Source: Chlorobiota bacterium (GTDB lineage: Bacteria; Bacteroidota; Bacteroidia; Bacteroidales; F082). Taken from it: a stretch of DNA of 9,445 bases. Below, in pieces: positions 1 through 7,068 of this stretch (the first letter of the stretch is position 1; the number at the start of each line of letters is the position of its first letter). The stretch covers positions 1 through 9,445 of the forward strand of contig JAUXBM010000045.1 of assembly GCA_030619415.1 (NCBI GenBank). The letters run 5' to 3'. The notes beneath the pieces were generated by a model, which was not told where the DNA came from, searched no databases, and saw only the letters and a list, made by a program, of their open reading frames with translations. Position numbers and translations under genes: made by a program.

Positions 1-1
1 A

Positions 2-787
2 GCACAGGCGTTCCATTTCAAAGGTGGGCAGGGTGCTAAGACGGGTACCGGTGGACACTTGCCCGGCAATAAAGTAACAAAAGAAATTGCTGAGGTGCGT
101 GGTTTAAAAGAAGGTGAAGCAGCTATTTCTCCCGCTGCCTTTCCTGATTTGTTCACCGCTGAAAATTTTAAAAAAGTTGCCGACGAAGTCCGTGTAAAAA
201 CCGGGGGCATTCCCATCGGGTTTAAAATTGCAGCGAGTCATATTGAAGCCGATATCGACTTTGCCCTGAATGTTGGTGTTGATTATATCATCCTTGATGG
301 AAGAGGTGGTGGAACAGGTTCTGCACCAACCATTCTGAGGGACAATATTAACGTCCCGACTATTCCTGCATTGGCGAGGGCACGCAGGCATCTTGACAAA
401 GTTGGCGCGACCGATGTTACGCTCATCATCACGGGTGGTTTGCGGGTAGCCGAAGATTTTGCAAAAGCCATGATGCTGGGCGCAGATGCCATCGCCGTTT
501 CAAATTCTGCGCTTCAGGCCATCGGATGTTTGGGAATGAGGGCTTGTAGCACAAACAATTGCCCTATTGGAATTGCCACCCAGAAAGAAAGTTTGCGTCA
601 GCGGATTATTATTGATTCTTCTGCAAAACAATTGTTTAATTTTTTTACAGCCACCAAAGGCTTAATTAAATTGGTAGCCCGTGCTTGTGGCCATGATAAT
701 GTTAACAAGTTCAATTTTAATGACCTGAGCACATTAAATTATGAAATGCATAAACTAACAGGCATTGCCTATGCTGGAATAAGATAA
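2..787 (+). CDS. FMN-binding glutamate synthase-like protein, C-terminal part (5' end outside window)
   Basis: The reading frame is already open at base 2, so this is the last ~261 residues of a longer protein; the TTG at 59 is internal. The sequence matches the FMN-binding domain of glutamate synthase and its stand-alone relatives (GltB2 type). It has a glycine-rich GQGAKTGTGGHLPG stretch at about 29-70, then ISP, a TGG phosphate-binding stretch, and a CSTNNCPIGIATQ segment. Three cysteines (codons 527-529, 545-547, 560-562) have the C-x5-C-x4-C spacing of the [3Fe-4S] ligands of glutamate synthase. In that family the domain holds FMN and turns 2-iminoglutarate into glutamate; stand-alone members often have unproven substrates. 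The protein is probably cytoplasmic. The epimerase-like gene follows after 37 bp on the same strand, so co-transcription is likely. I am confident of the family but not of the exact reaction. Confidence 0.9.
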   Translation, partial: AQAFHFKGGQGAKTGTGGHLPGNKVTKEIAEVRGLKEGEAAISPAAFPDLFTAENFKKVADEVRVKTGGIPIGFKIAASHIEADIDFALNVGVDYIILDGRGGGTGSAPTILRDNINVPTIPALARARRHLDKVGATDVTLIITGGLRVAEDFAKAMMLGADAIAVSNSALQAIGCLGMRACSTNNCPIGIATQKESLRQRIIIDSSAKQLFNFFTATKGLIKLVARACGHDNVNKFNFNDLSTLNYEMHKLTGIAYAGIR

Positions 788-824
788 CGAATAGGTGATT
801 AATCGTTTTACCGACTGAAAATAA

Positions 825-1508
825 TTGAAATATCCTGAAATAAACTATCCTAAAGAAAAAGCCCTCGAACTGGAACAATTTCGGGAAATGGATTACTATG
901 CCGTAAATAATTTTAGTTTGCCCATTGAAATCATGATGGAAAATGCAGGACTGCAACTGGGAAACCTTGTTGCAGGATTTACTGAAAAAACACAAAGTAT
1001 AAAAATCGGTGTAGGAAACGGAAACAATGGTGGTGGCGGACTGGTTGCAGCACGCAGGTTAGCAGCCTGGGGTTATACAGTTTACCTGGATTTATTTACA
1101 GAAATAACAAAGGAACTACCTGTTAGGCAACTTGAACGGGCTATGAAATTTGGGACGAAAAGGGAAAGCATCCCTAATCCAGATGTATGGATTGATGCTT
1201 ATTTGGGGTTTTCTCAAAGGCTTCCTTTGCCTCAATCGCTTATTGAAATTATTGAAGAAGCAAATCGCAGCCGGGCAGTAAAAGTTTCATTGGATATTCC
1301 CACCGGATTCACCGGCGACATGAACTCTCAACATTTTAAAGCAGATAAAATTTTAACTTTAGCAGCACCAAAAAAAATACTTTACAGCTTCGATCTTCAA
1401 ACTGAGATATTTATCGCTGACCTTGGAATACCCAGTGAGGTTTATGCAAAATTTGGAACTGAGCAACCACCTTTTTGCAAAAACAATATTTTAAAATTAA
1501 ACCGATGA
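825..1508 (+). CDS. nnrE: NAD(P)H-hydrate epimerase-like protein (YjeF N-terminal domain only)
   Basis: This 227-residue protein covers one YjeF_N domain, a Rossmann-like fold that in known members interconverts the R and S forms of damaged NAD(P)H hydrate. Visible motifs are MMENAG (about residues 38-43), GNNGGGGLVAARRL (about 66-79), IDAYLG (about 124-129) and LDIPTG (about 157-162). The C-terminal ADP-dependent dehydratase domain of bifunctional Nnr is absent, so the dehydratase would have to be encoded elsewhere. The start is a TTG directly after an in-frame TAA (822-824). The first ATG (888) would remove about 21 residues that align with the usual domain start, so TTG is preferred. An oddity is that the conserved Asp of GNNGGDG is Gly here (GGC instead of GAC), which may impair ion binding or catalysis. 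Its stop overlaps the next ATG (ATGA, 1505-1508), suggesting coupled translation. The family is clear, but activity is uncertain because of the substitution. Confidence 0.82.
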   Translation: MKYPEINYPKEKALELEQFREMDYYAVNNFSLPIEIMMENAGLQLGNLVAGFTEKTQSIKIGVGNGNNGGGGLVAARRLAAWGYTVYLDLFTEITKELPVRQLERAMKFGTKRESIPNPDVWIDAYLGFSQRLPLPQSLIEIIEEANRSRAVKVSLDIPTGFTGDMNSQHFKADKILTLAAPKKILYSFDLQTEIFIADLGIPSEVYAKFGTEQPPFCKNNILKLNR

Positions 1509-1615
1509 GTAAAAAAATAACCTGGTACAAAGTCCTCGACAATAAAAACGAACTTCCCGAACGCCGCATGAGGACGGTAACAGCCGGGCACAAACAAAGT
1601 TTATTGCCAAAGTAA
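1505..1615 (+). pseudogene. Truncated 5' remnant of a Rieske [2Fe-2S]-type protein (36 codons)
   Basis: The ORF starts at an ATG overlapping the epimerase stop (ATGA) and ends at TAA 1613-1615. It begins MSKKITWYKVLDNKNELPE and continues with RTVTAGHK. From memory this resembles the N-terminus of Rieske-domain proteins, including Rieske domains fused to thiamine-pyrophosphate enzymes of the pyruvate oxidase type, where WYKVLDN..ELPEGRV..V.AG is followed by an LTHF segment and the cluster ligands CPHQGG and CPWHGW. Here resemblance stops after about residue 30, no Cys/His cluster motif follows in any forward frame, and the converging gene ends only 15 bp beyond the stop. I read it as the stump of a gene cut by deletion or insertion near 1595. 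The alternative is a genuine small coupled ORF with chance similarity. Confidence 0.5.
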
Positions 1616-1630
1616 AAGATATTAAACTTC

Positions 1631-2596
1631 TCACAATTTGTAAACCTTATCCTTCTCTATTCTGATTTTAAACGGAAAGGAGAGTTTCCCGACAATTTGT
1701 TTTTTCTTTTCTCCATTAAGCCAACCTATTGCAAAAAAATCATCCCTCGTATCATGTAGTAATCTGATAGCGTACATCTCATTTCCATTTCCAGACACAA
1801 CACCATTTTCATTCACAGGACGATATTTTCCAAAAAGATTTTTGGAATAATAACAATGTAAACCGCCAAATGAGCCATGTTCCTTAGCAAAGGCCGAATG
1901 ATAGTTGTTTGCATAAGTCGAGAAAAATAAATAATATAATTTGTTATGATATATTATTTGGGTTGTTTCAATTTCGTCATAAATACCGGGTGAGAAAACA
2001 GGAGGCAGTATTTCCCAATGAAACAAATCAGTTGATTCGGCAAGTGCAACACAACCATTATATTCTCTGCCAAACTGCTTATCCCTGGCCGAAATTGCCA
2101 TATAATATCGCTTTGATTCAGTATCATAAAAAACAAAGGGGTCGCGCCATGCCCCTATTTTATTCAATTTGTTTTTCTGATTATCGATAGTGTAATACTC
2201 CCCGGCAAGGAGTATTGGATTACGCGCTGACTTTTCCCAGGTAATAAGGTCATCAGATACTGCCAAACCAATTTTTTGTATCCATTTTTGGTCGATATTT
2301 TTATTTCTTCCTGTATAAAACATGAAGTATTTATTATCTTTTTCGATAACACTTCCTGTCCATAAAGCTAAATTATCCCAAGCGTCATCTTCTCCCTTTT
2401 CGAGTGCTGCCGGGAGTTCGTTCCAATGGACTAAATCCTCAGAAACGGCATGACCTATTGAAACAGCGTTATCATGTCTTTTGTCTGAATCTTCGGTAAT
2501 TATGGCTTGCAGGTAAAAAACATGGTATTCGTTGTTAACTTTAATGAACCAACTGTCCCATAATATTTTTTCACGAGGAGAATAGTTTGTGTTCAT
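1631..2596 (-). CDS. Clan GH-J (GH32/GH68-like) five-bladed beta-propeller glycoside hydrolase, predicted cytoplasmic
   Basis: The 321-residue protein has repeated blade-like strands (HVFYLQ, YFMFYTGR, YYMAISA, YYLFFST) and three acidic motifs in the order expected for GH32/GH68 enzymes. These are WDSW with Asp14 as candidate nucleophile, WRDP with Asp152 as candidate transition-state stabiliser, and DEIE with Glu210 as candidate acid/base. WDSW and DEIE are closer to GH68 (levansucrase type) than to the WMNDPNG and EC motifs of classical GH32. Known members hydrolyse or transfer beta-fructosyl residues; the substrate here is not readable. No signal peptide is visible, and an in-frame TGA two codons upstream of the ATG fixes the start, so the protein should act in the cytoplasm. 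It lacks the C-terminal beta-sandwich of typical GH32 enzymes. It lies 61 bp downstream of the large secreted protein with no clear promoter between them, suggesting one transcript. GH43 or GH130 is possible but fits the motifs less well. Confidence 0.75.
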   Translation of the reverse strand: MNTNYSPREKILWDSWFIKVNNEYHVFYLQAIITEDSDKRHDNAVSIGHAVSEDLVHWNELPAALEKGEDDAWDNLALWTGSVIEKDNKYFMFYTGRNKNIDQKWIQKIGLAVSDDLITWEKSARNPILLAGEYYTIDNQKNKLNKIGAWRDPFVFYDTESKRYYMAISARDKQFGREYNGCVALAESTDLFHWEILPPVFSPGIYDEIETTQIIYHNKLYYLFFSTYANNYHSAFAKEHGSFGGLHCYYSKNLFGKYRPVNENGVVSGNGNEMYAIRLLHDTRDDFFAIGWLNGEKKKQIVGKLSFPFKIRIEKDKVYKL

Positions 2597-2657
2597 AAAT
2601 CATTGATGTCAAATTGATTAGGTTAATTCGATTAAATAAGCTGCTAAATATGTATTT

Positions 2658-5600
2658 CTACCTTTTAATAAATAAGCCCATAACCGTGGATTTATTATTT
2701 TTTAAAACAATAAAATAACTACCGGGAGCCAAAATCTTAATATTCAGGATTTCTTTTACAAAACCATTGTTATCAGCTTTCGTCTTTCTTGTAAAAATGG
2801 TTTGTCCCATTAATGAATTTACAGAAATTTCCACATCCTGAAAAGGATTTGCGGTCGCTTCAATAAAGAGATCATTACTTGATGGATTTGGAAAAACCTT
2901 CAGGTCATTTAAAGGCAATGATCTATTGATGATGGTTAAAAGCTCAGATTGATAAATTTTCTTTACTTCCTCGTAAGAAATTCCATAATTATAAATCCGC
3001 AGTTTGTCCATAGCACCATTGTAGTTAAAGCCACTCTGATCGGGAAGTGACTGTCCAAAAACCAAATTATAGGAGGTCTTGTTGATCTTACCTTCGTAAG
3101 CTTTGAAACCACTTAACTCACCATCAATAAAAACAAGGCAATCCATCGCGTTGTAAAGCGCAACTATATGAATCCATTTGTCTTTTTCCAATTTGTTTTC
3201 TGAGTCAATGTCAATCGTTCCATTAGTTCCATTAAGAGTAAAGCGAATATGTTCTTCCGTAAGCGATGTTTTCCACCTGGTGGTCCAGTTGCCGTGGGAA
3301 ACCGGGTAAGATTCATGCTCAAAATATTCATTGATGTTGATCCAATAAGTAACAGTAAGTCCATCCTGGAAATTCAGATCATCAGTATTTTGTACTGTTA
3401 CTTTACTACTCGAAATGTTTAATTTGATGGCTTTCTTTTCATGGCCATGCATGTCATCGGTGTAAATGCAATTCGAGACTGTTCCGTCATGACCGTTGCC
3501 GGTGATATCCTTTGCATTCTCGTTAAATTCGTAATGCGCCACAAGGTCTCCGGTTTGTCCCTGTCCGGGATCCCTGACAAGTATCAACAAACTGTCTTTT
3601 GTGCTTTCTCCATCTGTATCACTTACTTCACAAACGAGGTAAATATCGGCCATTTCTCCGGAAGCATTAAAATCGATCGTTTTTCCTTCACCAGAAATTG
3701 TACCGGAAGATGCACTCCATAAATAAGTTAATTCATCACCGTTGGGATCAGACGCGATGCAGGTAACAGAAGTGGAACCATCCAGATCGAGAATGCGATC
3801 ATCAGCCACAATCTCTTCGATTTCTGGAGGATAATTTATCTTTTCCACAACCTTTACAGTAATTGAAGCCGAATCGCTCAAACCACCTTCGTCAGTTACT
3901 TTGCAATTCACCTTTAAATAGCCTGTTTCCTCAGGCAACTGAAAACTAAATACTTCATCAGCCTCGAACTCCATATCGTCTATGCCCCAGAAATACTCAA
4001 GTTGCCCAGCTTCCCTGTCTTCTGCTGTACAATAAAAACTAACCATAGAACCGGCTACAACGAGCGTGTCTTCAGTGGCTAATGCTTTGATTCGTGGCGG
4101 ATAATTCTCAATAGTCTGACCGGCATTGTAATCAATAATAACCCCGTTTACATAGGCATGATTTAAATGCAAAACGATCTCACTGTTCCAGGGCAAAATA
4201 ACCACCATTACGGATGATTTTGCAGCGATATCAATATTAACAATATCTGTTGCACTCTCGATGATAATTGTATTTGAAATGGCATCGTAAAGAGTGAATA
4301 CAGCATCCTGCAAGTCGATTTCCACCTGTTTGGTTTCATCGTATGGATTGAAATACAGGTAAGTCTGGTAAGATATCGGGCTATAATAATCAGTAGCCAG
4401 CAAATCAAGTTGCAGGATACCTTCAACATTTGTTTCTTCAATAATCCCCCCGAAAATTCCAACATGAGAAGATCCGTAAAGTCCGAGGTTAGTCTGTGCC
4501 CAGCCACCGTTCATGGCATCACCTGTTCCGTAAGGCCCGTTTGTTTTTTCTCTTAGCGATTCGTAAGCTACGGCTGAGTTTGGGTCGTATTCTGAAGTCC
4601 AGTCTTCGTTATCCTGCATATCATCTTCCAGGAATTCAGCATAATAAAACCTTGACGCATTGGCAGCATTCAAAACCCATTTAGCGATGGTCGTTGCAAA
4701 CCGATCGTCATACCTGACAGCCGGAACCAGGGCTCCGACATGTTCTAAACTATTCATGTTAAATACATAATCAGGCCCCGATGCATTGACTTCCCCAATC
4801 AATCCATCCATATCATTTCCGCCCCAGTTTCCGGTGATGACACCCCATCCACGTAAATCCCCTCTGTCGAAACACCAGTTCATCATTTTCTCGATGTCGT
4901 AGGTTGTTCCTAACTCAGCATTCATCCTGGCAGCAGCATAAACACCGTAGGGAAGCTGGATTTCGTAGGAGGGATTACTTTCCCAACTGCTTAAAAATTC
5001 AAGGCATTGCTCTGCTCCAATCCGGTATTTTTCTTCACCGGTCTGGTTATATGCCTGGTACAATATCCAGCCGATGGCTCCGGCAGCCTCGGGTTGCTTT
5101 ACACCGGTTTCGAGCGGCGTCATAGTTGATATTTTAAAAGCACGGTAGTTCATATAAGGTTGTTCCCAGGGCGTTGTGTTTCCTCCCATCGCATTAACAG
5201 CCTCAATCCAACGATCGGCCAAAGTGGTAACCTGATATTCGAAATCACCGGTATTGGAATAGAAATAATTCAGCTGATAAAAGAAAATATTGGGCATGGT
5301 CTCATACCACCAGTCATGGCCGGTAGAAGTTGTAGGCCCGTTGAGATAAACATTCTCCTCGGGACGCCGGTTAAAATACTCCTCACAATACAGCGGCCAG
5401 TTTATCCCGTTTTGATCCGCTTTATCAATTCCTGACAAAGTAGCTCCAACAACTGCCGGCAAAACATTTATTGCCTCCTTTCCCGGAGGACTGTTTGTGC
5501 CTATATATGATTGAATGGCCAGGGCATCATGATCAGGATAATTGGTGGTGTTTGTGAAAATTGAGGCAAGTGGCAAAAACTGTCCTTCTGCCTGAAGGTC

Positions 5601-5759
5601 AAATACAAGCGAATCGTAATTTCTGGCAACAGTTTTCCAGTCCCTCATCTCATAGGGCTGAGGAAAATCAGGCATCATATCGACACGTGGTATAGAAATT
5701 TGTTGCCCAAACAAACTGTAACAAATGAAACCGAAAATAAAGATCAGGTTGTATTTCAT
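2658..5759 (-). CDS. Secreted multidomain carbohydrate-active protein: helical N-terminal region, PKD/Ig-like x2, LamG, T9SS sorting domain
   Basis: This 1033-residue protein starts at the ATG at 5759. The frame stays open upstream to an ATG at 5834, but the signal peptide (MKYNLIFIFGFICYSLFG, cleavage near residue 18) begins at 5759. Residues ~40-450 are helical and rich in aromatic and acidic residues, with GHDWWYETMPN (~147-157) and GNWGGNDMDG (~310-319). This suggests an alpha/alpha-toroid glycosidase or lyase, but I recognise no family. Residues ~465-545 are beta-rich (YFNPYDETKQVEI), like a beta-sandwich behind a catalytic barrel. Two PKD/Ig-like domains follow, each opening with YPP (~553-640 and ~643-730). 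A LamG/concanavalin-like domain comes next (~739-940), with YEFNENAKDITGNGHDG at its start and DKLRIYNYGIS near its end. The C-terminus (~953-1033: VFPNPSSNDLFIE, LAPGSYFIVLKN) is a type A T9SS sorting domain, so the protein should be exported or cell-surface attached. Domain layout and export are well supported; the enzymatic role is inferred. Confidence 0.85.
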   Translation of the reverse strand: MKYNLIFIFGFICYSLFGQQISIPRVDMMPDFPQPYEMRDWKTVARNYDSLVFDLQAEGQFLPLASIFTNTTNYPDHDALAIQSYIGTNSPPGKEAINVLPAVVGATLSGIDKADQNGINWPLYCEEYFNRRPEENVYLNGPTTSTGHDWWYETMPNIFFYQLNYFYSNTGDFEYQVTTLADRWIEAVNAMGGNTTPWEQPYMNYRAFKISTMTPLETGVKQPEAAGAIGWILYQAYNQTGEEKYRIGAEQCLEFLSSWESNPSYEIQLPYGVYAAARMNAELGTTYDIEKMMNWCFDRGDLRGWGVITGNWGGNDMDGLIGEVNASGPDYVFNMNSLEHVGALVPAVRYDDRFATTIAKWVLNAANASRFYYAEFLEDDMQDNEDWTSEYDPNSAVAYESLREKTNGPYGTGDAMNGGWAQTNLGLYGSSHVGIFGGIIEETNVEGILQLDLLATDYYSPISYQTYLYFNPYDETKQVEIDLQDAVFTLYDAISNTIIIESATDIVNIDIAAKSSVMVVILPWNSEIVLHLNHAYVNGVIIDYNAGQTIENYPPRIKALATEDTLVVAGSMVSFYCTAEDREAGQLEYFWGIDDMEFEADEVFSFQLPEETGYLKVNCKVTDEGGLSDSASITVKVVEKINYPPEIEEIVADDRILDLDGSTSVTCIASDPNGDELTYLWSASSGTISGEGKTIDFNASGEMADIYLVCEVSDTDGESTKDSLLILVRDPGQGQTGDLVAHYEFNENAKDITGNGHDGTVSNCIYTDDMHGHEKKAIKLNISSSKVTVQNTDDLNFQDGLTVTYWININEYFEHESYPVSHGNWTTRWKTSLTEEHIRFTLNGTNGTIDIDSENKLEKDKWIHIVALYNAMDCLVFIDGELSGFKAYEGKINKTSYNLVFGQSLPDQSGFNYNGAMDKLRIYNYGISYEEVKKIYQSELLTIINRSLPLNDLKVFPNPSSNDLFIEATANPFQDVEISVNSLMGQTIFTRKTKADNNGFVKEILNIKILAPGSYFIVLKNNKSTVMGLFIKR

Positions 5760-5780
5760 CGTATTGTGAAGTTGGTTTTC

Positions 5781-5788
5781 CAAATTTA
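5781..5788 (-). promoter_or_regulatory. Putative Bacteroidota -7 box (TAAATTTG) for the minus-strand unit
   Basis: Read on the minus strand this is TAAATTTG, a full match to the TAnnTTTG -7 consensus of the Bacteroidota primary sigma factor. It lies 22 bp upstream of the 5759 start, giving a short leader of roughly 15 nt, and it supports 5759 over 5834 because it falls inside the longer ORF. I see no clear TTTG -33 element at the expected distance, so the site is tentative. Confidence 0.4.
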
Positions 5789-5797
5789 CTGAATAAT

Positions 5798-5810
5798 AGG
5801 TAGCAGACCT
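5798..5810. repeat. Short inverted repeat AGGT-N5-ACCT upstream of the minus-strand -7 box
   Basis: AGGT and ACCT flank five bases. The flanking AAT and TTT extend the match to seven base pairs with one mismatch. It lies just upstream of the putative minus-strand -7 box, a plausible regulator site, but it is short enough to be chance. Confidence 0.15.
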
Positions 5811-5897
5811 TTTAAGACCGAAAAATTGACCCATTCGTGTATTTATTTATTTGACAGCTTTAGTTTTACACTATTCCGTTTCTTAACCTATTTTCAT

Positions 5898-5905
5898 TAA
5901 ATTTG
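5898..5905 (+). promoter_or_regulatory. Putative Bacteroidota -7 box (TAAATTTG) for the oxidoreductase-permease operon
   Basis: TAAATTTG fully matches the TAnnTTTG -7 consensus and lies 38 bp upstream of the ATG at 5944. Transcription would start near 5911-5914, at the beginning of the palindrome at 5911-5925. No clear -33 TTTG is visible around 5872-5880, which would suit a regulated promoter but also weakens the call. Confidence 0.4.
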
Positions 5906-5910
5906 ATAAA

Positions 5911-5925
5911 ATTCTGAAACAGAAT
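5911..5925. promoter_or_regulatory. Interrupted palindrome ATTCTG-AAA-CAGAAT, candidate operator
   Basis: The sequence ATTCTGAAACAGAAT is a perfect 6-bp inverted repeat around AAA, starting 5 bp after the plus-strand -7 box and so covering the expected transcription start. Its size and position suit a repressor operator for the oxidoreductase-permease operon. No regulator gene lies in this window. It could also form a small hairpin in the leader; chance is not excluded. Confidence 0.35.
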
Positions 5926-5943
5926 AAAATCCCGGCTAGCAAA

Positions 5944-7068
5944 ATGGATTCTCCCATTCATAGTTTTAAAATTGGCCTCATCGGAGCAGGTGGTTTTTCA
6001 CATTTTTCAGTTGATGCCTTCCTCAAAGTCCCGGGCGTTTCTGTTGCAGGTGTTTTCGATATAAATACAGAAAATGCAAAATCATTTGCAGAAAAATTTA
6101 ACTGCCGGATATTCAGCAGCCAGTCAGAACTATTGGCCGATACTGAAACAGACATTGTTTATATTACTACACCGCCTTATTTACATTATCAGAATTCTAA
6201 AGACAGTTTGTTGGCAGGTAAGCACGTAATCTGTGAAAAACCGGCTGCCTTCCATGCCTCCGAAGTTGAGGAACTGATCAGCATCGCGGAAAGCAAAAAC
6301 CTGCTTTATGTGGTAAACCTGATGCAGCGGTATAACCCCCTTTTCCTAAAAATCAAAACCCTGGTTGATCAAAAATTGCTTGGTGAATTTTTGCATGGCT
6401 ATTTTGAAAATTATGCTTCGGATGAAACGCTGGATGAAGAACACTGGATGTGGGACGAGAAAAAATCGGGTGGTATTTTTATTGAACATGCCGTCCATTT
6501 TTTTGATTTGATTGAGGGTTGGTTAGGGAAAGGAAAACTGCTGGCTTCTCAAAAAGTCAGAAGAAAAGGAATGAATAAAGAATTCTGGCCCGAAGTGCAG
6601 GCAATTTGTGAATACAGGAATGGCCTGTTCAATTTCTACCACGGTTTTCACCAGGCAAGCCGGATGGACAGACAGGAATTAAAACTGGTTTTTGAAACTG
6701 GTGAAGTGACACTTTTTGAATGGGTGCCTTCACGACTTGTTCTGAAAGGTCTGGTTTCCGATAAAAATATGAAAGCCATTGCAAATATTTTTCAGGATGG
6801 GATAATAGAAATTGAAACATCTTTTACTGATAAGGATAAAGCATACAGAAGTCATTCGACAGACCGCCAGGCAGACCATCAAATTGTTCTTGAAATTGGC
6901 GACAATGACCTGAAATTTTCTATTTATCAGCAATTGCTTACCGACATGATGGCTGATCAAATTCAATGGCTCAAAAACCGAAATCATCAAAGACGTATAA
7001 CTGAGCAAAATGCGTTGAATTCCACCAGCATGGCTGAAGAGGCCGACAAATTAGCAATCCTAATATGA
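5944..7068 (+). CDS. Gfo/Idh/MocA family NAD(P)-dependent oxidoreductase
   Basis: This 374-residue protein has a normal length for the family. The N-terminal Rossmann fold (about residues 8-125) opens with KIGLIGAGGFS, a GxGxxG variant whose last glycine is Ser19. It carries the EKPAA motif at 98-102, where Lys99 is the usual catalytic lysine. The C-terminal alpha/beta domain includes GGIFIEHAVHFFDLI (176-190), whose His185 matches the conserved substrate-binding or catalytic histidine. Members oxidise or reduce sugars, inositols or their derivatives with NAD(P); some use a redox cycle to break glycosidic bonds. The substrate cannot be read from the sequence. The protein is cytoplasmic with no signal peptide. 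The gene overlaps the next permease by 4 bp (ATGA), which ties it to uptake of one sugar. It is preceded by a putative -7 box and a palindrome. Confidence 0.9.
   Translation: MDSPIHSFKIGLIGAGGFSHFSVDAFLKVPGVSVAGVFDINTENAKSFAEKFNCRIFSSQSELLADTETDIVYITTPPYLHYQNSKDSLLAGKHVICEKPAAFHASEVEELISIAESKNLLYVVNLMQRYNPLFLKIKTLVDQKLLGEFLHGYFENYASDETLDEEHWMWDEKKSGGIFIEHAVHFFDLIEGWLGKGKLLASQKVRRKGMNKEFWPEVQAICEYRNGLFNFYHGFHQASRMDRQELKLVFETGEVTLFEWVPSRLVLKGLVSDKNMKAIANIFQDGIIEIETSFTDKDKAYRSHSTDRQADHQIVLEIGDNDLKFSIYQQLLTDMMADQIQWLKNRNHQRRITEQNALNSTSMAEEADKLAILI

Noticed and set aside
59..61. TTG as the start of the glutamate-synthase-like gene
   Set aside because: The frame is open to base 2 and the upstream residues (KGGQGAKTGTGGH) are part of the conserved domain, so the gene begins before the window.
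2597..2657. Possible separate promoter for the GH-J hydrolase
   Set aside because: No TAnnTTTG box is present on the minus strand in this 61-bp gap, so co-transcription with the upstream gene is the simpler reading.
3441..3722. Open frame of about 90 codons on the plus strand within the secreted-protein gene
   Set aside because: It is a shadow of the minus-strand gene, with no recognisable domain and no start context; other antisense frames at 104-391, 4208-4507, 5160-5435, 7292-7609 and 8327-8683 were rejected for the same reason.
5760..5834. N-terminal extension of the large secreted protein
   Set aside because: It lacks signal-peptide character, overlaps a -7 box and precedes a clear signal peptide starting at 5759.
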